Of a stretch of DNA of 64,000 nucleotides, positions 34,168 through 42,745 are shown one piece after another. Every line of letters starts with the position of its first letter. Within the stretch, counting starts at the first letter, position 1. The stretch is taken from positions 1,167,172-1,231,171 of the forward strand of contig NZ_HG964936.1 of the NCBI RefSeq assembly GCF_000613245.1, given 5' to 3'. The DNA is from Mycobacterium asiaticum DSM 44297. Lineage in GTDB: Bacteria; Actinomycetota; Actinomycetes; Mycobacteriales; Mycobacteriaceae. Both the position numbers and the translations under genes were made by a program. The notes below the pieces were generated by a model. It made no database searches. It was not told the origin of the DNA and saw nothing but the letters and a program-made list of their open reading frames with translations.

Positions 34168-34392
34168 TCAGGTCATGCAGACATTCGAAAACAGCAGGAC
34201 CGGCCAGGACACGATCGAACCCAGGAAGGACACCACCAGGTCGGCGCCGTGCAGGCGTTGCAAGTGCTCGGTGTGCGTCGACGACCACACCAGTCCCACC
34301 AGGAAATACGGGATGCCGAGGATGACGGCCAGCCCCAGCCACTCGGCAATGGTCATCTTGTAATCGAGCAGGTCGCGCAGCCTGGTAAGCAT
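34168..34392 (-). CDS. Small two-pass membrane protein
   Basis: 74 residues with two hydrophobic helices (WLGLAVILGIPYFLVGLVWSS and LVVSFLGSIVSWPVLLFSNV) and a short basic N-terminus (MLTRLRDLLDY). It is paralogous to the 86-aa protein at 35463: both share the RLR-x-LL start, a [VI]P-Y-hydrophobic-G-[FL]-V-W motif and a final Trp-Pro helix. It is divergent from the MpaB-family gene. Function unknown. Confidence 0.7.
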   Translation of the reverse strand: MLTRLRDLLDYKMTIAEWLGLAVILGIPYFLVGLVWSSTHTEHLQRLHGADLVVSFLGSIVSWPVLLFSNVCMT

Positions 34393-34556
34393 CTTCGGCC
34401 CTCGTGGAGAGTGCGTCCGGGATGAAATCGAGTACCAATATGTTAACCGATATTCCAGAAAATCTATGTTCCTTTGTCGTCAGATACGACCCACACACTG
34501 CCTGATAGGGTTACATTTCAGGCATGGCATGGCGCTTGGGACTGCGGGCTCTGTGA
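34393..34556. promoter_or_regulatory. Divergent promoter region with dyad
   Basis: This 164-bp AT-richer gap lies between the small membrane gene and the MpaB-family gene. It contains the inverted repeat TGCCTGA (34499-34505)/TCAGGCA (34518-34524) with a -10-like TACATT in the 12-bp spacer. No RNA gene is evident. Confidence 0.45.
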
Positions 34557-35459
34557 ATGTCTGTTCCAGATAGTCCGTCTGTCGTGCGCGCCACGCTGTC
34601 CCTCGAGGACGCCCGCATCCGCGTCACCCGGCGGACGGCCCGCTGGACCGATGCCCCGGTCGATATTCGCGAGGCGATGGATTTCTGGGCGTTCGCTGCC
34701 GGCGCGGCAAATGTGATCATGCAGTTGTCCCGGCCGGGTGTGGGCTATGGGGTGGTGGAGTCGAAGGTCGACTCCGGCAATCTGTTGAAGCATCCCTGGA
34801 AGCGGGCGCGGACCACGTTTCAGTATCTGGCCGTAGCGGTCTTCGGGTCGCCGAAGGATCGCACCGCCTTCCGGGCGGCCGTCGACGGGGCGCACCGGCA
34901 CGTGAAGTCGACGCCGGAAAGTCCGGTCCGCTACAACGCATTCGATCGAGACCTGCAGATGTGGGTGGCCGCTTGCCTGTTCGTCGGGTTGGAAGACACC
35001 TATCAGCTATTGCGCGGGCCGATGAACGACGAGCAGGCCGAACAGTTCTACCGCTCCGCCTGGACACTGGGCACCACCCTGCAAGTCCGGGAAGACCAGT
35101 GGCCGCCGACCCGAAAAGCCTTCGACGACTACTGGATCGAGGCATGCCGACAGGTCGAGGTGGGCGAGGTCGTCGGAAACTATCTGATGGAGCTGATCGA
35201 CCTCCGCATGATCAATCCACTGCTGCGGCTGCCGTTCCATCGATTGCTGAAGTTCTTGACCGTCGGCTTCCTGGCGCCGGTCTTTCGGGACGCACTCGGC
35301 GTCTCCTGGAGCAAGGCGAAGCAACGCCGCTTCGAATACCTGTTCCTGCTAGTAGCTTTCGTCAACCGCTTCCTGCCGCCCTTCGTTCGCCAGGGCGGCA
35401 GCCACGTCCTGCTCGCGGATGTGCGCAGCCGGGTGCGGCGGGGCCGTCCGCTGATCTGA
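34557..35459 (+). CDS. MpaB-family (DUF2236) oxygenase
   Basis: 300 residues. Signature blocks of the DUF2236/MpaB family are present: GAANVIMQLSRPGVGYGVVESKVDSGNLLKHPWKRARTTFQYL near the N-terminus, the AHRHVKSTPE histidine motif, and YNAFDRDLQMWVAACLF. The family includes fungal MpaB, which oxidatively cleaves an isoprenoid chain, and latex-clearing-protein-like enzymes that use a b-type heme. A small membrane protein gene begins 3 bp downstream, so the two are co-expressed. Confidence 0.85.
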   Translation: MSVPDSPSVVRATLSLEDARIRVTRRTARWTDAPVDIREAMDFWAFAAGAANVIMQLSRPGVGYGVVESKVDSGNLLKHPWKRARTTFQYLAVAVFGSPKDRTAFRAAVDGAHRHVKSTPESPVRYNAFDRDLQMWVAACLFVGLEDTYQLLRGPMNDEQAEQFYRSAWTLGTTLQVREDQWPPTRKAFDDYWIEACRQVEVGEVVGNYLMELIDLRMINPLLRLPFHRLLKFLTVGFLAPVFRDALGVSWSKAKQRRFEYLFLLVAFVNRFLPPFVRQGGSHVLLADVRSRVRRGRPLI

Positions 35460-35462
35460 CTT

Positions 35463-35723
35463 ATGACCGCGATGGATCGGCTGCGCCGAGTACTGGGCCA
35501 CCAGCTCAGTGTCGCAGCCCTGATCGAGCTGGCGCTGTGGCTGGCGGTTCCCTACCTGACCATTGGTTTCGTCTGGGCCGTTTTACACACCGCGCAGGTG
35601 GAGCGGATCGAGGCGCGGCTGTCGGTGGTGATGCCCACGGGCGCCGACATCGCGGCATTCGGGCTGACGACAGCCTTCTGGCCGGCTTCGATCCCGATCG
35701 CGGACGCCTGCCCGGCGCCTTGA
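35463..35723 (+). CDS. Small two-pass membrane protein, paralogue of 34168
   Basis: 86 residues: a basic/amphipathic start (MDRLRRVLGHQL), a hydrophobic helix LIELALWLAVPYLTIGFVWAVLHTAQ, a polar loop and a second weak helix ending in FWPASIPIADAC. It resembles the 74-aa protein on the other side of the MpaB gene. It begins 3 bp after the MpaB-family stop and is probably its small membrane partner. Function unknown. Confidence 0.68.
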   Translation: MTAMDRLRRVLGHQLSVAALIELALWLAVPYLTIGFVWAVLHTAQVERIEARLSVVMPTGADIAAFGLTTAFWPASIPIADACPAP

Positions 35724-35729
35724 CCGGCA

Positions 35730-36191
35730 CTACTCCCGAAGACCCGGCCCTGCCTCGGGCGTCACGTTGCGCGCGGTGATCTCCTGCTCGCAGTGGGCGC
35801 AAACCAGGCGCGGGTCAGCGATCTCGCCGCAATGATTGTGGCGCAACACAATTGGTGGCCCACCCGGCAGGGGTAGATGCCGGTCTCCCCAGTGCATCAG
35901 CACGACGATCGCCCCGAAGAGCTCGCGGCCCGCGTCGGTGAGGCGGTATTCGTAACGCTCGGGATCCTGCGAATAGGGCACCCGGTCCAAGAGGCCTACG
36001 TCCACCAGCATCCGCAGCCGTGTCGACAGCGTGGGCCGCGGGATATTGAGATTGCGCGCCAGCTGGCCAAAACGCTGCACACCGAAGAACGCCTCACGCA
36101 GGATCAGCAGCGTCCAGCGCTCGCCGACCAACTCCAAAGCGCGGCCAACGGATTCGCCCTGGAAGCGGTGGGACAGATCGGCGGCCGACAT
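35730..36191 (-). CDS. HxlR-family winged-helix regulator
   Basis: 153 residues with the HxlR signature: ALELVGERWTLLILREAFFGVQRFGQLARNLNIPRPTLSTRLRMLVDVGLLDRVPY, then RYEYRLTDAGRELFGAIVVLMHWGDRHL. The C-terminus adds a CGE...CAHCEQ cysteine cluster that could bind metal, and is a feature of some family members. Divergent from the acyl-CoA-dehydrogenase-like operon, which it probably regulates. Confidence 0.88.
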   Translation of the reverse strand: MSAADLSHRFQGESVGRALELVGERWTLLILREAFFGVQRFGQLARNLNIPRPTLSTRLRMLVDVGLLDRVPYSQDPERYEYRLTDAGRELFGAIVVLMHWGDRHLPLPGGPPIVLRHNHCGEIADPRLVCAHCEQEITARNVTPEAGPGLRE

Positions 36192-36207
36192 AGTTCACTA
36201 ACTGTAC

Positions 36208-36249
36208 CGGTTTCAATACTGAACCGCACGTGGTAACGTAATTGAACCG
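36208..36249. promoter_or_regulatory. Repeated sites in HxlR/oxidase intergenic region
   Basis: The heptamer TGAACCG occurs twice, 23 bp apart (36220-36226 and 36243-36249); the first copy also pairs with CGGTT (36208-36212) as a short dyad. Helical phasing of about two turns suits a dimeric regulator. Weak evidence. Confidence 0.35.
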
Positions 36250-36271
36250 TCACCGCTACCGGGAGCCGCTG

Positions 36272-37396
36272 ATGAGCCACCCTGATTTCGAAGTTGTCGC
36301 CGAGAAAATCGCACTCTCGGCTCGGGAGGTGTCGGCGCAGACCGAACGCGAACGCAGGCTCGCGCCGGACCTCGTCGATCGCCTCAACGACGCCGGTCTG
36401 CTGCGCGCGACCATGCCGCGCGAGGTCGACGCACTCGAGCTGGAGCCACCGATCGCACTGCGGTGCGCGGAAGCGATCGCCCGCGGTGATGCCGCGGCGG
36501 GTTGGTGCGTGTCGATCGCGATCACCAGCGCCCTGCTGGTCGCGTATTTGCCACCCGCCGTCCGCGACGAGATGTTCGGCGGCGGAAGGGGCGTCGCCGC
36601 CGGGGTGTGGGCACCGCGGGGCAAGGCGCGATCCGTTGACGGCGGCGTGGTCGTCTCCGGGCGGTGGCCGTTCTGTAGCGGAATCACGCACGCGGACGTA
36701 CTTTTCGCCGGCTGTTTCGTCGACGACGGGCGCGTCCCGTCGGTCGTCGCGCTGCCCAAGGACCAGCTGCGGGTACTCGACAACTGGCACACGTTGGGTT
36801 TGCGCGGCACCGGCAGCCACGACACCGTCGCCGATGAGCTTTTCGTCCCGTCCGATCGGGTGTTCTCGTTGTTCGACGGTCCTGTACTGGACCGGCCGCT
36901 GTACCGGTTCCCGGTGTTCGGGTTCTTCGCGCTGTCGATCGGTGCGGCCACGCTGGGCAATGCCCGCGCGGCTATCGACGACTTCACCGAATTGGCCGCC
37001 GGCAAAAAGGGACTCGGGTCCACGCGGACCTTGGCCGAACGCCCGGCCACGCAGGCGGCGGCGGCGACGGCTGAGTCGTCGTTGAGCGCGGCGCGCGCGC
37101 TGTATTACGAGGCGATCGACACCGCCTGGCAGGCCAGTCACGAATCCGAGCCGGTGCCAGTGGATTTGCGCAACCGCCTCCGGCTGGCCGCGACCCATGC
37201 GGCGCGTACATCGGCCGACGTGGTGCGCACCCTGTATGACCTTGCGGGCAGTAGTGCTATCTACGACGATTCCCCGCTGCAGCGCCGATTCCGCGACGCG
37301 TTCACCGCCACCGCCCACTTCCAAGTCAACGAGGCATCGCGTGAGCTGCCCGGTCGGGTCCTGCTCGGCCAGCCCGCCGACGTCACGATGCTGTGA
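36272..37396 (+). CDS. Acyl-CoA-dehydrogenase-fold flavin monooxygenase (HsaA-like)
   Basis: About 374 residues, group D flavin monooxygenase/acyl-CoA-dehydrogenase type 2 fold: LVDRLNDAGLLRATMPREVDALELEPP, ARGDAAAGWCVSIA, VVVSGRWPFCSGITHADVLFAG and C-terminal TLYDLAGSSAIYDDSPLQRRFRDAFTATAHFQ. Such enzymes hydroxylate phenols or other substrates with reduced flavin from a partner reductase. ATG 36272 has GGGAG upstream. Overlaps the downstream LLM gene by 4 nt (GTGA). Confidence 0.86.
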   Translation: MSHPDFEVVAEKIALSAREVSAQTERERRLAPDLVDRLNDAGLLRATMPREVDALELEPPIALRCAEAIARGDAAAGWCVSIAITSALLVAYLPPAVRDEMFGGGRGVAAGVWAPRGKARSVDGGVVVSGRWPFCSGITHADVLFAGCFVDDGRVPSVVALPKDQLRVLDNWHTLGLRGTGSHDTVADELFVPSDRVFSLFDGPVLDRPLYRFPVFGFFALSIGAATLGNARAAIDDFTELAAGKKGLGSTRTLAERPATQAAAATAESSLSAARALYYEAIDTAWQASHESEPVPVDLRNRLRLAATHAARTSADVVRTLYDLAGSSAIYDDSPLQRRFRDAFTATAHFQVNEASRELPGRVLLGQPADVTML

Positions 37397-38361
37397 CAGC
37401 GATCGAAGTCGTCCTCCCGTTTTGGCTCGACCGGCCCGATGAGGAGGCTGTACAGATCGCGCTCACGGCGGCGCGGACTGGGTTCGATGCGCTCTGGATC
37501 GGCGAGATGGCGACCTACGACGCGTTCGCGCTGGCGACCGCGATCGGGCTGCAGGCCCCTGGGCTGGCGCTCAAGATCGGACCGTTGGCCGTCGGGGTGC
37601 GCGGCCCGGTAACGCTTGCGCTGGGGGTCAGTACCGTCGCCTCGCTGACCGGCAGCCGGGTCGACATCGCGTTGGGCGCCTCGAGTCCGGTGATTGTGGC
37701 CGGCTGGCACCACCGTCCCTGGGCTCACCACGTCACCGTCATGCGTGAAACGATCGAATGCCTACGGCCGATGCTGGATGGCGTGCGGGTCGACTACTCC
37801 GGTCGGCACGTCGAAAGCCACGGCTTCCGGTTGCGCAGGCCGAGTCCACAAACCCGGATTGCTCTGGGCGCCTTCGGTTCCGGGATGCTCCGGCTGGCGG
37901 CCCGGCATGCCGACGAGGTGGTGCTCAACCTCGCTTCACCCGCCCGGGTGGCCGAGGTGCGTAGCCTGCTCGACGATGCCGCGACCGACCGCCCGCCGCC
38001 TCGGCTGACGGTATGGGTGCCGGTGGCCGTCGATCCGGGCGCCGCCGCGCACGCTCAACTGGCCGGTCAGGTGGCCGTGTACCTCGCCCCACCCGGGTAT
38101 GGGGAGATGTTCGCCGCGCTCGGCTTCGGTCATTTGGTGGCCAGGGCGCGAGCCGGCGCCCCGCGGCGTGCGCTGGCGGCCGAGATCCCCGTCGAACTGC
38201 TCGACAGCGTGGGCGCGTTGGGTTCCGCGGAGCGCATCGGCGCGCGCTTGCGTGCCTACCGGGAAGCGGGCGCCGACTGCCTCGCCGTGGTGCCCTCTAC
38301 CGCCGAAGACCCGGGTGGCCGGGCGACCCTTGCCGCACTCGCCGAAGGAGACCGATCGTGA
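37393..38361 (+). CDS. LLM class flavin/F420-dependent oxidoreductase
   Basis: 322-residue luciferase-like barrel starting at GTG in the stop of the previous gene. Motifs: IALTAARTGFDALWIGEMATYDAFALATAIGL, LKIGPLAVGVRGPVTLALGVSTVASLTG, VDIALGASSPVIVAGWHHRPW and RIALGAFGSGMLRLAARHADEVVLNL. It overlaps the next gene by 4 nt as well. Operon context (HsaA-like monooxygenase, MDR reductase) indicates a dedicated oxidative catabolic route. Confidence 0.87.
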   Translation: MTAIEVVLPFWLDRPDEEAVQIALTAARTGFDALWIGEMATYDAFALATAIGLQAPGLALKIGPLAVGVRGPVTLALGVSTVASLTGSRVDIALGASSPVIVAGWHHRPWAHHVTVMRETIECLRPMLDGVRVDYSGRHVESHGFRLRRPSPQTRIALGAFGSGMLRLAARHADEVVLNLASPARVAEVRSLLDDAATDRPPPRLTVWVPVAVDPGAAAHAQLAGQVAVYLAPPGYGEMFAALGFGHLVARARAGAPRRALAAEIPVELLDSVGALGSAERIGARLRAYREAGADCLAVVPSTAEDPGGRATLAALAEGDRS

Positions 38362-39371
38362 CACGCACCAACACCGTATGCCGGCTGGCCAGCCGCCCCG
38401 TCGGACTGCCCAAGGTCTCCGATTGGCAGATCGATGAAGAACCGGTCGGGACCGTTTCCGATGGCCAGTTCCTGGTGCGGGTCGAATACCTTTCTGTCGA
38501 CCCGGCGATGCGTACCTGGATGAACGCCGGACGGTCCTACGTGCCGCCGGTCGAGATCGGCGAGGTGATGCGCGCGGGCGCCATTGGACGCGTAATCGAT
38601 TCGCGACACCCGCAGTTCGCCGTCGGCGACGAGGTGTACGGCACATTCGGAGTCCAGCGTTACGCGATCTCCGACGGCCGGGATGTGACGCCGGTGGACA
38701 CTACGCTGGCGCCCGCGCCGGTGCATCTCGGTGCACTGGGAATCAGCGGCCTGACGGCCTATTTCGGACTCCTTGATGTCGGCCGGCCGCAGCCGGGACA
38801 AACGGTCGTGGTCTCGGGGGCTGCCGGTTCGGTCGGCAGCATCGCGGGACAGATAGCGCGGATCCACGGTTGCCGGGTGGTCGGCATCGCCGGCGGTCCG
38901 GACAAGTGCCGCTGGCTGGTCGAAGAACTCGGGTTCGACGCTGCGATCGACTACCGGGCGGGTGATCTGCGCCGGCAACTGAAGGTGCACGCGCCCAACG
39001 GTATTGATGTTTTCTTCGACAATGTCGGGGGAGCGACGCTGGAAGCCGCCCTGGCGCGCCTGGCGCGCGGGGCCCGCGTCGTCGTCTGCGGGGCCATTTC
39101 GCAATACAACGCCACCGACGAGTTGCGCGGCCCCGCCAACTACATGCAGTTGCTGGTTGCTCGGGCGTCCATGACCGGTTTCGTCATCTTCGATTACGCC
39201 GATCGCTACGGCGAAGCCGTTGTGCGGCTGGCGGATTGGCTGCGCAGCGGGGAACTGCGTTCGCACGAGCAGGTCGTCCACGGCGATGTCGGTGACTTCC
39301 CTGACGCATTGCTCGCGCTTTTTCGTGGCGACAACACCGGCAAACTGATCCTGGCCCTGGACGGTTCGTAG
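38358..39371 (+). CDS. MDR-family NADP-dependent oxidoreductase (zinc-independent)
   Basis: 337 residues. It resembles leukotriene B4 12-hydroxydehydrogenase/15-ketoprostaglandin reductase: FLVRVEYLSVDPAMRTWMN, GLTAYFGLLDVGRPQPGQTVVVSGAAGSVGSIAGQIARI, the GGPDKCRWLVEELGFDAAIDYR stretch and DVFFDNVGGATLEAAL. No zinc ligands. It would reduce a C=C bond conjugated to a carbonyl. GTG start with AAGGAG upstream, within the previous stop. Last gene of the HxlR-linked operon. Confidence 0.88.
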   Translation: MTRTNTVCRLASRPVGLPKVSDWQIDEEPVGTVSDGQFLVRVEYLSVDPAMRTWMNAGRSYVPPVEIGEVMRAGAIGRVIDSRHPQFAVGDEVYGTFGVQRYAISDGRDVTPVDTTLAPAPVHLGALGISGLTAYFGLLDVGRPQPGQTVVVSGAAGSVGSIAGQIARIHGCRVVGIAGGPDKCRWLVEELGFDAAIDYRAGDLRRQLKVHAPNGIDVFFDNVGGATLEAALARLARGARVVVCGAISQYNATDELRGPANYMQLLVARASMTGFVIFDYADRYGEAVVRLADWLRSGELRSHEQVVHGDVGDFPDALLALFRGDNTGKLILALDGS

Positions 39372-39424
39372 TTTCAAAAGCGTGGCCAGCGGTTAGTCAA
39401 TCCTGGACACCTCGGGAGGTTCAG

Positions 39425-39877
39425 ATGGGCAAATACCAGGTCGTGGTGGTGGGCACCGACGGATCGGACACGTCGTTCCGCGCGGTCGACCGCGCGGCGG
39501 CGATCGCTGCCGAATCGGGTGCCAAGCTGATCGTCGCGTCGGCGTTCACCGACTCCGACCATGGACGCGCCGGGCCCGATCCCGACCAGCATCGCAACGA
39601 GAAATACCGGAATGAGGGCAACGCCCCGGTGTATGAGATGCTGCGCAAGGCCGCCTCGCGGGCGCGCGACGCCGGTGCCACCGAGGTGGAGGAGCGTGCC
39701 GTTGAAGGTTCGCCGGTCGACGCCCTGCTGCAACTCGCGGAAGACGTCGACGCCGACCTGCTGGTGGTGGGCGACGTCGGAAACAAGTCGCTGGTCGGGC
39801 GGGTCGTCGGGTCCGTGCCCCGCACGGTGTCACGCCGAGCCAACACCGAGGTACTGGTCGTCGAGACCCAGGACTGA
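39425..39877 (+). CDS. Universal stress protein (UspA family)
   Basis: 150 residues, a single USP domain: VVVGTDGSDTSFRAVDRAAAIAAESGAKLIVASAF at the N-terminus and the ATP-binding GDVGNKSLVGRVVGSVPRTVSR motif near the C-terminus. GGGAGG ribosome-binding site before the ATG. Single gene; stress-linked nucleotide-binding role expected. Confidence 0.92.
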   Translation: MGKYQVVVVGTDGSDTSFRAVDRAAAIAAESGAKLIVASAFTDSDHGRAGPDPDQHRNEKYRNEGNAPVYEMLRKAASRARDAGATEVEERAVEGSPVDALLQLAEDVDADLLVVGDVGNKSLVGRVVGSVPRTVSRRANTEVLVVETQD

Positions 39878-39884
39878 CCGTTCC

Positions 39885-40958
39885 CTAGATCTTGAAGCGG
39901 CCGGCGAATCCGCGCAGCGGCAGGTCCGCACTGGTGATCAGTCCCGGGGGAGCGGCGAGGACCGACTTGATCGAGTTCAGCGCGGGCAGCCCGGTGACCG
40001 TCATGCCGATCGAGGCGAAGTTGTCGGGATTTGACAGGTCGACGCCGGGCTTGGGGAAAATCATGTGCTTGTTATAGATGCACGGGTCGCCCTTGATCTG
40101 AGTGATGTAGCAGCCCTTGATATCCCAGTGCGGGTCGGTGTGCGGCGTCATCTGCCATTCCAGATGCGTCTCCACCCGCGGCACGCCTGCCACCATGCCC
40201 TGATATTTGATGTAGTTGCCGCCCAGCGAACCCTTGGGCAGCGTGTACCAGCCAAGGTCGACATCCTTGGTGCAGGCGCCCAATTCGTAGTCGAACTTCA
40301 CCTCGTCGAGTTTGATGTCGAAGCAATCGGCCATCATCAAAACGCTGTCGGCGAAGACACGGGTGTACTTCTCCAATTTGCCCGGTATGTCGGGGTGGTC
40401 GACGGGAAGCCCGTAACCGACCTCGATCCAGGTGTCCTTGGAGTGGTGGCACGACACATCGACCGACTCGATGGTGGTGACGTTCTCGATCTCGGCGACG
40501 TCGGCCGAACACACCACGCCCAGAATCTGATTGACCCCGGGGTTCATGCCGGTGCCGTAGAACGTGGACCCGCCCTTCGCGCACGCTTCGGCCAGCAGTT
40601 GGGTGACCGGCTTGCCGGAATGGTGTGGGTGGTTGCGGTCACGGTGCCAGCCGGTGATCCAGTCGGCGGTAGTGACAATGTTGATCCCGGCTTCGAGGAC
40701 TTTGACGTACAGATCCTCGTCGGGGAACACGCCGTGAAAAGTCAGTACATCAGGCCGCGCATCGATGATCTCATCAATGCTGCCGGTTGCGGTGACGCCG
40801 TTGGGCGGCAGGCCGACTAACTCACCGACGTCCTTTCCGATCTTCTCCGGCGAATAGCAATGCACGCCAATCAGTTCCAGGTCGGGATGATCGGCGATGC
40901 GCTTGATCATCTCCGTGCCGACATTGCCGGTGGCAACCTGAAAGACTTTGATCGTCAT
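39885..40958 (-). CDS. DapB-like NAD(P)-dependent oxidoreductase (paralogue)
   Basis: 357 residues, paralogous to the protein at 14350-15462: N-terminal KVFQVATGNVGTEMIKRIADHPDLELIGVHCYSPEKIGKDVGELVGLPP, then YGTGMNPGVNQILGVVCS and the shared C-terminal ALNSIKSVLAAPPGLITSADLPL. The Rossmann domain resembles dihydrodipicolinate reductase but the protein is longer and catabolic by context. It overlaps the upstream Rieske gene by 4 nt. Reaction unknown. Confidence 0.8.
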   Translation of the reverse strand: MTIKVFQVATGNVGTEMIKRIADHPDLELIGVHCYSPEKIGKDVGELVGLPPNGVTATGSIDEIIDARPDVLTFHGVFPDEDLYVKVLEAGINIVTTADWITGWHRDRNHPHHSGKPVTQLLAEACAKGGSTFYGTGMNPGVNQILGVVCSADVAEIENVTTIESVDVSCHHSKDTWIEVGYGLPVDHPDIPGKLEKYTRVFADSVLMMADCFDIKLDEVKFDYELGACTKDVDLGWYTLPKGSLGGNYIKYQGMVAGVPRVETHLEWQMTPHTDPHWDIKGCYITQIKGDPCIYNKHMIFPKPGVDLSNPDNFASIGMTVTGLPALNSIKSVLAAPPGLITSADLPLRGFAGRFKI

Positions 40959-41971
40959 GTGGTGGCCCTTTCCAGGGGTCGAGTCGAGTGCTTGCCGTCG
41001 GGATAGAACTGCTTGGCCCAGTTGCGAATTGCGGTGAATCCCTCGTATTCCGCCGTTGCGAGCGCGGGTGGATCGGAGTAGCGCTGGTGTGACCAGATGT
41101 GCACATCCTGGACGAACTGCCGGATCACCTCGTCCCCGAACATGCGCGCCTTGGCTTCAGCGCGCTCGTCGTCGCGGCCGGGGACGCGGCCGATGTAGAC
41201 CATGAATCGGACGTCGGACGTGGCTTCGTCGACGGGAGTGACCGCCGAAATGGTGCGGTTGTCCACCATCCCCCAGCTCTTGGTCACGGCGACGCCAAGG
41301 CCGCCGTTGATGGCTTCTACACCGCTCTTGACGTCTTCGATGCGCTGCCGATCATCGCCCTCGAAGGTGATGGTGAAATCCACATAGGAGACCGGCTCGC
41401 CGAAGTCGTGCCGGGTGAATATCGGCACGATCGGCGTGCTGTGCACGTATTTGAAGTGGGCGAAGTCGACCCCGTTTTCCAGCACGTACTGCGGGTGTAG
41501 CTCCAGGTCCTGCCGGAACAGTCGCTGTTGCGGGTAGTAGTCCGCGGGACCGCTGCCGTCGGCGAAGCTGGCAAACACATCGGGGGCATCGAAAAACGGT
41601 GCGCGGCCTTCAATGTCATGCCAGATGTAGACCGACTCGTTGCGTTCCACCACCGGGTAGGTGCGGACCCGCCGGCCACGATTCGGCCGGTCCTGGTAGG
41701 GGATGCAGACGTTGCGTCCCTCCTGACTCCATTGCCAGCCGTGGAAAGGGCATTGCAGAGCCTCGCCCACCACTGTCCCGCCGTAGCCCAGGTGCGCACC
41801 CAGATGCTCGCAGTAGGCATTCATTACGGTGAGCTGACCCGAGGCGGCCCGCCAAGCGACCATCTCCTGATCGAAATACTTCATGGTGTGGACTTCGCCG
41901 ATGCCGATCTCGTCGGACCATGCCACCTGGAACCACCCGGTTGGCTTCATCGACAAAGGGGGCTTGGCCAT
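40955..41971 (-). CDS. Rieske oxygenase, KshA-like
   Basis: 338 residues. Rieske ligands Cys54, His56 (CEHLGAH) and Cys74, His77 (CPFHGW); the catalytic domain contains NGVDFAHFKYVHSTPIVPIF with the iron-binding Asp/His set. Length and sequence resemble 3-ketosteroid 9-alpha-hydroxylase oxygenase (KshA) and related mycobacterial single-subunit oxygenases. Coupled to the DapB-like gene (ATGA) and divergent from a TetR gene with an inverted repeat between. A steroid or terpenoid substrate is plausible. Confidence 0.87.
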   Translation of the reverse strand: MAKPPLSMKPTGWFQVAWSDEIGIGEVHTMKYFDQEMVAWRAASGQLTVMNAYCEHLGAHLGYGGTVVGEALQCPFHGWQWSQEGRNVCIPYQDRPNRGRRVRTYPVVERNESVYIWHDIEGRAPFFDAPDVFASFADGSGPADYYPQQRLFRQDLELHPQYVLENGVDFAHFKYVHSTPIVPIFTRHDFGEPVSYVDFTITFEGDDRQRIEDVKSGVEAINGGLGVAVTKSWGMVDNRTISAVTPVDEATSDVRFMVYIGRVPGRDDERAEAKARMFGDEVIRQFVQDVHIWSHQRYSDPPALATAEYEGFTAIRNWAKQFYPDGKHSTRPLERATT

Positions 41972-42005
41972 CCGCCGGTCCTCTCTGTCTGATCATCAAG
42001 CACTC

Positions 42006-42020
42006 TATGAAAGATTCATA
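42006..42020. promoter_or_regulatory. Candidate TetR operator
   Basis: TATGAA (42006-42011) and TTCATA (42015-42020) are perfect arms with a 3-bp spacer, midway between the Rieske start and the divergent TetR start. Placement suggests the TetR represses both. Confidence 0.6.
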
Positions 42021-42050
42021 AAGGAGTCAACGAAACGTGGATTTTCGCGC

Positions 42051-42062
42051 TACGATGCGCCA
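42051..42062 (+). promoter_or_regulatory. -10 element of leaderless TetR gene
   Basis: TACGAT (42051-42056) is followed by 6 nt and then the ATG, the spacing expected when transcription starts at the start codon. No ribosome-binding site is present, in keeping with a leaderless message. Confidence 0.55.
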
Positions 42063-42698
42063 ATGGCGGTGGCTGACAGCGCGGGACGTAGGGCCAACCG
42101 GCGTGGCCTGGCCACCCGCGAGGCCATGCTGCAAGCGGCGGTGACGGCGCTTGCCTCCGGGGACCCGGGCGCCGTGTCGGCCAACCGCATCGCCAAACAG
42201 ATCGGCGTGACCTGGGGGACTGTGCAGTACCAGTTCGGCGATGCCGACGGGTTCTGGGCGGCCGTACTGCACCACACCGCGCAGCGTCGGGCCAACCTGT
42301 TCGCCAACCCCGACACCGGAGCGTCGCTGCGCGCCAGGGTGTCGGAAATCATCGACACGCTCTACGACGGTCTGACCGCCCCCGATTCGCGGGCGATCGA
42401 GAACCTACGGGCGGCATTGCCGCGCGAGCCCAGCGAACTCGACCGGTTGTACCCGCGCACCGCGGCCGAGCTGCGGTCGTGGGGGCAGGGCTGGCACGCC
42501 ACCTGTCAGAATGCGTTCGCCGACCTGCGGGTCGACCCGCAGCGGGTGCACGAGGTCGCCACCCTCATCCCGGGTGCGATGCGCGGCCTGGTCTCGGAAC
42601 GCCAGTTGGGTAGTTACGCCGATCTCGACGAGGCGCGTCGTGGGCTGACCAATGCCATCGTCGCCTACCTCGCCGAATCGGCGGCCAGCGGCGAGTGA
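42063..42698 (+). CDS. TetR-family regulator
   Basis: 211 residues; helix-turn-helix GDPGAVSANRIAKQIGVTWGTVQYQFGDADGFWAAVLHHT. The C-terminal part is Ala/Leu-rich with DLDEARRGLTNAIVAYLAE. Probably leaderless ATG at 42063. It diverges from the Rieske/DapB-like operon and is followed, 47 bp later, by the tocopherol-cyclase-like gene on the same strand. Confidence 0.86.
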   Translation: MAVADSAGRRANRRGLATREAMLQAAVTALASGDPGAVSANRIAKQIGVTWGTVQYQFGDADGFWAAVLHHTAQRRANLFANPDTGASLRARVSEIIDTLYDGLTAPDSRAIENLRAALPREPSELDRLYPRTAAELRSWGQGWHATCQNAFADLRVDPQRVHEVATLIPGAMRGLVSERQLGSYADLDEARRGLTNAIVAYLAESAASGE

Positions 42699-42745
42699 GT
42701 GAGCGCACGGGTTCATCCCCGGAGGCGGCGGGTACCAAATGAGGT

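Noticed and set aside
38256-39377. 373-codon minus-strand frame
   Set aside because: Antisense to the MDR oxidoreductase; low-complexity charged translation without motifs.
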